Assembly: GCA_021396245.1 (NCBI GenBank)
Contig: WNYE01000116.1
Location: forward strand, 1-64,000
Length of the DNA stretch: 64,000 nucleotides
Source: Sporothrix humicola
Lineage: Eukaryota; Ascomycota; Sordariomycetes; Ophiostomatales; Ophiostomataceae
Reading direction: 5' to 3'
In this document: positions 57,456 to 64,000 of the stretch, one piece after another
Position numbering within the stretch: the first letter of the stretch is position 1
Layout of the letters: each line of letters opens with the position of its first letter
Made by a program: the position numbers and the translations under genes
The notes under the pieces: model-generated
Told to the model about the DNA's origin: nothing
What the model saw: the letters and a program-made list of their open reading frames with translations, nothing else
Databases searched by the model: none

Positions 57456-57464
57456 TACTCCGTA
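57456..57464. repeat. Exact TACTCCGTA 9-mer
   Basis: Follows an AT-rich patch, in the context CCTACTCCGTAAA. Confidence 0.6.
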
Positions 57465-60400
57465 AAATAGTGTGAGTGAGAAGCGTTCGTCTTGTGCCAG
57501 GGACGGACAGGAACACGCCGCCCGTTGTGGACCGAGAAAAAGCCCCAACCCACTAAGCAAATTACGACTCTAGTGACCACCAACCCAAGAGCCACCAAGA
57601 GCCACTACCGGTCCGTTGACCCTGGACTTGGAACGAAGAAAAGGAAGGAAAGAAGGAGAGGAGAGAAAAGAAAAAGAACAGAAAGAAAGAAAGAGGTTGA
57701 CCGGCCCAGCTGAACGGGTCACCCATCCCTTGTCTTGTCAGCTCGGATATTTGTCTTTTTGCCATCTGCACGCTATTTTTCTCGACCTTGATTTTTGTGT
57801 CTCTTGTGTCTCTTGTTTATTTTATTTTTTTACTTCTTTCTCAGTTTCTTTCCTCGTCCACTGTTTTCATAGCACTCCGCATATTGATTCCACCGCCACG
57901 GTCCAGGAACGAGGCACGCATATTCGCCTCACTACCCGCACCTCCCTTTCTGTTTATTTTCTTTTTTGGCCTCCTTATATTCCTGTCCTACGTATATCAC
58001 GCCTGTCATACAGTCGGCCTATTCTCTCCCTTACAGCATACGGAGTTATTCCACACCGTACACCGTGACCAGAACAGAAGACGAGAGATATAAGAGATCA
58101 AACTTCCACCAGATAACATGTCGAGAAAATAAAGAAAGACGACAAAAAGAATCTGGATACAATAATATCGATACACTGAACATCGCCATATTTAATATTG
58201 TCAGTACAAAAATCTAGGTGAGTAAATAAATCGCAAAATAAGAATACAGCATGCCTGCCTCACCTTGACACACCTTTGCTTCATTCTCCCGGGACTGAAG
58301 TCAGCCTCGTTTTTATTCCTCCACGATCGACCTTTTTCTCGGTTATGCACCCACAACGATCCTACACGTGCTGGGCTCTTTTTATTTTCCTTCTTCTCGT
58401 TCGGGCCCAACCTGGGACGAACACGGCACATCTTTCCCAAAACAGTGCACAAATTCCACAAGCGTCCAGGGCATCATTTTCCCTTTTCGTTTCTTTCTTT
58501 CCTTTTTTATTCTTTATTTTGTATTTTGTATCTTCCCTCTTTCCCTTCTGGTTGCAAGGCTGGTTTGTCCGATTGTCGATCATTCCCTTCACCGTCTTCT
58601 GGCTTCCTTCTTTTGTCGGTCGTTTGGGCTCGTTTATTATCCTCCCTTTCGCTTCTTGCTCGCCTTGTTCTGTCAAAGATCCCTGTGCTGCTCTTCTTTT
58701 GCTTTCTTTTTCGTTCGAGTTCTTTGGGTCTATTTCTTTTCTTGATCCTGTCAGATTTAAATCTTGAATTCTCTCGAGGCTCTCACCTTCTTTACTTCCA
58801 TTCTCTTTATTCTCCGCCACATGTCTTGCACAATCTATTACATGCCCACAGCCTCATTCTGCAAAAATACGACATCAGCTCACACAATACAGCAGGACGA
58901 ATCCGAACTCAACTCAGAGTTTGAAAAAAAAGGAAAAGAAAAAAGGTACGAAGGACATCGTCTTACATCGCATCTCTGGCCTCTTCCCTGACACGACGGC
59001 TCCCTCTCCGCTCGTATATTGAGCACAACGTACAGTGTACTTTGTGTTCGCTTTCGTACTCTCTTGACAACGCAGGGGCCCTGCATCACGGACTCTCACA
59101 GACTCCGCCTCATCATTCCGGGCTCCATTCCTTTTCGTTCGTCACCTTGACTCTTTCACATATTCACACATCCACGCATCCACGCATCCACACATTCACA
59201 CTCTCACAACTCTCGTCCTCTTACACTTGCACGGCTTGGTGCTGGCCTCTCACAGGCTGGTTGTCTACCTATCACAGCCGGAGCTGGCCCTGGTCGTGTT
59301 CCTGTTTTCTTGTCCGTTTTCGTCTCCATTGCCCACTGCTTTCTTTTTCTTATCGTCCTGTCATTGTCTGGTCCTCTTTCCTCTGTTCCTCTGTTACTTT
59401 GTTCCTCTGGTCATCTTTACTCTGTTCTCTAGTTCTCTGTTTCCCTGTTCCTTGCTTGTCCTCACCACGGCTTGCTCGCCCTGTGTTTGGCTGCTATGTA
59501 CTTGACTTGTACAAAAGTACCTTGTCTCATGTACTGTCCGTCACTCTTCACCTATCAACTCGACAAACGGACCCTTCACACCCACGGAAAATATAGGAGA
59601 GGAGCCTGCAAACAGAAGAAGAATCTAGACACGAGAAAAATAGGAGACAGAAAAGAAAAAAAAGAAGAAAGAAAGAGAGACACCAAAAAAAACACAGGAA
59701 AGAAACACAAGCCATTGTCTATTGACATTGTTTCATTTTTCCCGACTCCTCGATTCCCATTCTCATTTCTTGCCTCCCTCGAAAACACAAAAGATATAAA
59801 GGTCCTGTCAAAGCCTCTTTATTTCTTTGCAAAAATCCGTGGACAGGCACTTCACTTTATTATCAACTTCTTGTTTACTTTCCAAAATTTCTCTTCATTA
59901 TTTCCTTCACTATTTACTTCACTACCATTTTCACAAATTTTCACTTTTTCACATTATCACACCATCACTCAACTCTCATTGCTCACTCTTCACTTAAACC
60001 TCTCTCTGGTCTCCCCTCACAAAAGGCCCTATTCCCTCATAGCGACTCCCCGTTAGAGTGACCCGTTTCCAAGACGGACAGCCGCAGCTAGCGCTGCGTA
60101 AATCTGAGAATTCGGCCAGACCTGGGCCCTATCTTCTGGCCTCTCCCTCTGGCCTATCCTCTGACCTATCCTCTGGCCTAGACCCTCTTGAACTCTCCCG
60201 TCACATCGCCAATCATCCTCCCCTCTCGGCTCTCTTCTTTTCCCTCCTTCTGGGCTTCTCTCCTTATTTCCTTATTTTCGAGATTTTTTCCACTACTCCC
60301 ACTCTAGCCTGTCTCTGTCCCTGGTCTAGCGGGTCTGCCCTCTCACTCCCCTCTATTTTGGCAAGTCGAGGCAGTCATCAGTGCCATCTCACCTCATAAA

Positions 60401-60549
60401 GGGCCACAAAAGGCACACGATTATCAAAACGAGGACGGCATCGACAGCAGCAATAATTCTGACATTTTATTTAGATTTCTTTTTCTCCCTCTCATTTTGT
60501 TATTATTGGTTACTATTCTATCGCATCCTTTACACCGTCCTCCCCCAAA

Positions 60550-61665
60550 ATGGCTTCAAGTTTCGACGGCCTTCGTCTCGCCGAACCGCCGGCACTCGAC
60601 CCGGAGTGGCTCCAGCACGAGCGGGACCAGAACTTGCCCAACCCCCGGCCCGTCATCTCGCCACTCATCCGCCAGCCGTTGTATGTTGTCGAGTGCCGCG
60701 AACTGACGGCGCGCATGACGGCTCCTGGAGCCCGCGATCATCATCTGGCAGACGGTGTTCGGGTGCAGCCCTTGACGGTGGAATCGACGGTCGACAGCTA
60801 CGGAATCCCTCTGCTGGCCTATTCTCTGGAAACCAACAAGGCGCCCCAGGACGAAGACCCAGATTATGCCGTGCTCTACATCCACGGCGGCGGACTGCAC
60901 ATTGGCGAGGCCGACAGCGAGGAGCTTTCTTGCCGGAGGATCTTGAAGGATGTGCGGTTGCCAGCCCCAAGGGAAAACGAAAACGAGCAGCCAACTCTCG
61001 TCGTGTACTCGGTCAGCTACCGCATCATGCCCCAGCATCCGGCCAGCACCTGTGTCTCTGACTGCATCGACGCCTACCACCATGTGCGCCAGACTCTCCA
61101 CAAGGATTTTGGGAAAACAAAGGTCCTAGTCGTCGGCAGCTCCAGCGGCGGCGAACTGGCCGCCTTTGTCTCGCAGGAAGCCGCAAAGGACGCCCTGGCG
61201 TCCAACCCACAAGACCCGGCGTCTGTCCTGGGCGTGAGCGGCGTCGTCCTGCGGTGCCCCGTGACCAGCGACGCCTTCAACGGCGAGGACTATATCCCGC
61301 CCGCCCTCCGGTCCCTCCACACCAGCGCCGCCAACTCCGACTTTGCCACCACCCTGCTCGGCCGCATGAGCCGTGTCGTGCCCCGCGACGACCTGCCCTA
61401 CATGCCCCTGGAAGCGCCTTCGTCCCTGCTGGAAATCCAGCCCCGCCACTGGATCCAGGTCTGCACAAACGACATGCTCTACTCGGACGGCGTGTGCTAT
61501 GCCAAGGCCTTGGAGCTGGCAGAAGGCGGCTCCGCCAAAGTCAAAGTGGACGTCGTCGTCGGCTGGCCGCACACGTTCTGGCTCAAGACGCCGTGGATGG
61601 ACCGTGCGCTCGAGGCCGACGAGGCCATGCTGCGCGGTCTGGCCTGGGTGGCGGGGAAGGAGTAG
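60550..61665 (+). CDS. Alpha/beta hydrolase, HSL-type esterase
   Basis: Intron-less, 371 aa, the usual length for alpha/beta-hydrolase fold-3 (hormone-sensitive-lipase type) esterases. The oxyanion motif HGGG is at 112-115, the nucleophile Ser198 lies in GSSSGG, the probable acid is Asp308 in NDMLYSDG, and the base is His341 in GWPHTFW; a full triad is therefore visible. It likely hydrolyses short-chain esters or lactones. There is no signal peptide, so it is probably cytosolic. The start context CCCAAAATGGC is strong. No neighbour tells the substrate: it stands alone between the long pyrimidine-rich stretch and the ATP synthase gene. Confidence 0.95.
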   Translation: MASSFDGLRLAEPPALDPEWLQHERDQNLPNPRPVISPLIRQPLYVVECRELTARMTAPGARDHHLADGVRVQPLTVESTVDSYGIPLLAYSLETNKAPQDEDPDYAVLYIHGGGLHIGEADSEELSCRRILKDVRLPAPRENENEQPTLVVYSVSYRIMPQHPASTCVSDCIDAYHHVRQTLHKDFGKTKVLVVGSSSGGELAAFVSQEAAKDALASNPQDPASVLGVSGVVLRCPVTSDAFNGEDYIPPALRSLHTSAANSDFATTLLGRMSRVVPRDDLPYMPLEAPSSLLEIQPRHWIQVCTNDMLYSDGVCYAKALELAEGGSAKVKVDVVVGWPHTFWLKTPWMDRALEADEAMLRGLAWVAGKE

Positions 61666-62407
61666 ACCGTTGACGGGCGGAAGAGTGAGACGGGACGGTT
61701 GTTTCGGAGTCTATTGGTTCCTGGTTTGATTATTGGATTTGGACTGGTGATGAGTTCTTGGGTGCGTTGGTTGCGATGGTTGCGATGGCTTTCTTTCGGT
61801 GCTTTGGTTCTTGGTCTTTTGGCATTCTTTGGTTTTCCTTGGTCGTCTTCGGTCTTGGTCTTGGTCGTTTCGGTTCTTCCGTCGTTGGGTTTCTTTACCT
61901 TTCTTTGGTTTCTCTTCCTTTCCTGGTTAGACGACTATTTGCTCACCCCGAAGCATAGTCCGTACGTTGGTTTTTTGTTAGAAAAGCTGCAAGCAATAAA
62001 GCTATTTTGTTAGTATCAAAATATCGTAGGGAGGTGTGAGGCGCATTAGCGTATGAACGAAGGAGAGAAATAAACAAAAGCATGCACGATCCAAAAAGGA
62101 ATAATATATACTGTTTTGATTCGAAAATGAGACAAGTAGAGGGCACGGGAGACGATGATATATGAACACAAAGGAAAACGGTTGACAAAATAGGAAACGA
62201 TGCAACGTCTGCGAATGCCTTTCTCTGTCCGCTCTTTTCGCTATCTTTTTTGCAAGATGAATGTATTTTTTTCCAATATTATCTTCTCTCCGCTATCTCC
62301 ACGGATGCTGCTAGAGTACACATATGTTGATATTGATGAAAAGGGAAAATGGTGACAAGGGTGAATGTAGATGCGGAAACGAAGACGGAAACGAAATCGG
62401 TTGTCGC
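61666..62407. other. Intergenic region between convergent hydrolase and ATP synthase genes
   Basis: Shared 3' region, T/G-rich with (GGTTGCGAT)2 near 61,770 and T-rich downstream. No gene seen. Confidence 0.6.
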
Positions 62408-63173
62408 TTATACCAGGGCCAGGTCGCCGAACTTCTCCTAGAGGGGGGTTAGAATGTGTCCAGAGTGTCATTGATAGTAATGAGTCCCGCGAGTAACGCA
62501 CCTTGTAGCCGGGAACGGACCAGCGGCCCTTGGACACCAGGCTGGACGTCTTCTCGTCAATCGACGTCTCGGCGGCGGCAACCTCGTCAACGGTCAGGTC
62601 CTCGAACGGCCGGGCCTCGTCAATGTTCTTGAGCGTCTTGGCCAGGTCCTTGAGCTCCAGGTCGACCGTCTCCTTGGTGGCCTCGGCGTTGCGGATGGCC
62701 TCGACCTCGAAAGCGTCAATGGCCTTGAGCTGGCGGTTGACGTCGTACGTCGCGGGCTTGAAGGCCGTGAAGCGCTTCTCGATCTCGTCGACAACGGCCG
62801 AGTTCTTGAGGATGCTGCGGTAGTGCGCAAAGTCGACCGTCGTGGGCTGCTCCGACAGCGCCTGCACCTTGCGCCGCACGTCGTCGTTGCGCTTCTTGAA
62901 CGCCTGCAGCGAGGCCACCGTCTGGCCGCGCAGGCCCAGCGACGTCGTCACCTTGGCCCAGTCGAGCTTAAGGGCAGCGGATCTCTGCGAGGGTGAGGGT
63001 TAGTCAAGGTTCTTTTGTGTCGGTCGGGTGTGGCGATATTCGAGATTCAAGATTCGAGATTGATTCAAGATCGGTTCGAGACGCGCGATTTGATTGACCG
63101 GGTCCGGCCTTGCGCGAATTGGACTCTGCGATCGCCGTCGAACGAAAAACAATTGTCGACTTACAGCAGCCAT
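62408..63173 (-). CDS. ATP7: Mitochondrial ATP synthase subunit d
   Basis: Peripheral-stalk subunit of the F1Fo ATP synthase on the matrix side of the inner membrane, 173 aa, matching the family's about 174. Three exons: 63173-63165 (only ATG GCT GCT), 62984-62502 and 62437-62408 (last nine residues, EKFGDLALV, then TAA). Both introns are phase 0, with donors GTAAGT and GTGCGT. The spliced start [37 protein letters not shown] is the conserved beginning of fungal subunit d, and the middle shows [11 protein letters not shown] and [18 protein letters not shown]. No cleavable presequence is obvious, which is normal for this subunit. The open frame alone would miss both end exons. Confidence 0.95.
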
Positions 63174-64000
63174 GATGAAATTCGAGAGTTCGGAGTGTCG
63201 GGGGATGGGGTGGAGGGGGTGGTTGTCGTCGGGTCGGAGAGAGAAGAGGAGAGGAGGTGGTGATGCGTGTAGATTTTTGGTAGGAAGTTTTAGGTCAAAG
63301 GCACGACAACCGCTCGGGAGTCCAGTTTTCCCTCGCTCCTTCCCTTCTCCTCTTCTTTCCCTACTGTGCCTGGAGCCCTGGCACTTCGGAAAAGCTAGGG
63401 CGGATTGGCTGGCAGAATTAGAAATTTCCGGCTAGTCTGACGTGTCACGTGATGAAAACAGCGCATCGGCAAACACAACGACGGCAACCGACGTTGAAGA
63501 CGAATGGCACAGGAATATCAGTTGCTAAATATCCTTCACCTTTTTTTTCTTTATAATGTTTGGATTGATACTATTTGTCGTGATGCTGTTGTCGAGCTGT
63601 TGCGAGCTGGGTGAAGCTGTTGTCGTTGGCAGCCACCTCCTACCTCGGACCGCCGGAAGCGAATCAGCGTTGAGAATTCTGGGTAGCGCTTTGGCAGGAG
63701 CGGCCCGCCAAACAAAGCACAGCACCTTCCAGTCTGATGCCAATATCAATTGCGTCCTAGGTATCTTGACAATTCTGGATTTAACATGGTAATCATGCAA
63801 TTCATTACGATTCACCGCTCAAACTTCACAGTTGATTGCTCATGTCTTAAGTGAAAATAGATTCTTTTTTAGTTGGTAAAGGTGGTTGTAGAAGGGAAAA
63901 CACAACCCAGTAGATGGTAGAAAAGATCAAGTCCTGGCGAGAGTTTATTTATATTCTCCCAATGCCAATGACTCCTCTATTTCATCATCACACTGTGGCA
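63174..64000. other. Promoter of the ATP synthase gene and right end of window
   Basis: The first 350 bp is the upstream region of ATP7 (CT-rich on the minus strand near 63,230). I see no supportable gene in the rest; a 78-aa + frame at 63,556 has no recognisable domain. Confidence 0.5.
63445..63452. promoter_or_regulatory. TCACGTGA palindrome
   Basis: Perfect 8-bp E-box about 270 bp upstream of the ATP7 start codon. In yeasts TCACGTGA is the Cbf1-type site, often found before respiratory genes. Use of that site here is inference. Confidence 0.4.

Larger units (their letters stand above)
49812..60549. other. Gene-poor stretch of 10.7 kb, pyrimidine-rich on the + strand
   Basis: I find no supportable gene. 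From about 52.3 kb to the hydrolase start the + strand is rich in C and T with long (T/C)n runs, so the frames there translate to F/S/L-rich strings with no domains. Exact TACGGAGTA-type 9-mers occur three times. An AT-rich island lies at 51.7 kb. Part of this must be the promoter and leader of the hydrolase gene. Confidence 0.55.

Noticed and set aside
1..64000. CRISPR arrays, insertion sequences, bacterial operons
   Set aside because: The genome is eukaryotic (spliced genes). The tandem repeats found have no spacers.

Overview
The window is nuclear DNA of a filamentous ascomycete (Pezizomycotina, probably a Sordariomycete; I cannot prove the genus). The evidence is short GT...AG introns of 55-225 nt, a Zn2Cys6 regulator, a NIMA kinase, a nuclear-encoded mitochondrial ATP synthase subunit d, an intron-less tRNA-Ala(AGC), GC-rich coding exons and pyrimidine-rich leaders. 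I reconstructed twelve protein genes and one tRNA gene with good or fair support. Their exon joins were checked by frame.

Layout. 1-12.2 kb: no supportable protein gene; simple repeats, a T70 and an A38 tract. 11.6-13.8 kb: an AT-rich block carrying tRNA-Ala(AGC). 13.8-23.9 kb: a four-gene block of cytochrome P450 (-), Zn2Cys6 regulator (+), MFS sugar-type transporter (-) and a divergent NADPH-cytochrome P450 reductase (+). It forms two divergent promoter pairs, and a 43-bp imperfect direct repeat lies just outside each end. 24.7-33.5 kb: housekeeping genes for a NIMA-type mitotic kinase (-), an ankyrin/BTB protein (+) and an OPT oligopeptide transporter (-). 33.5-44.3 kb: a second gene-poor stretch. 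44.3-49.8 kb: a doubtful small ORF, exosome subunit Rrp43 and Rab escort protein (Mrs6/REP), all +. 49.8-60.5 kb: a third gene-poor stretch, strongly pyrimidine-rich on the + strand over its right part. 60.5-63.2 kb: an HSL-type alpha/beta hydrolase (+) and ATP synthase subunit d (-).

The most interesting part is the 13.8-23.9 kb block. A P450, an electron donor of its own, a transporter and a pathway-type regulator together look like a catabolic, detoxification or secondary-metabolism module. The reductase is not a standard housekeeping sequence: it has changes in its FAD and NADPH motifs. The shared transporter/reductase promoter holds a 16-bp dyad of the CCG-N8-CGG kind that a Zn2Cys6 dimer could bind. 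The second notable signal is an exact 9-mer, TACGGAGTA/TACTCCGTA, found six times, always in non-coding DNA, where about 0.5 would be expected by chance. The three gene deserts of about 11-12 kb are the third.
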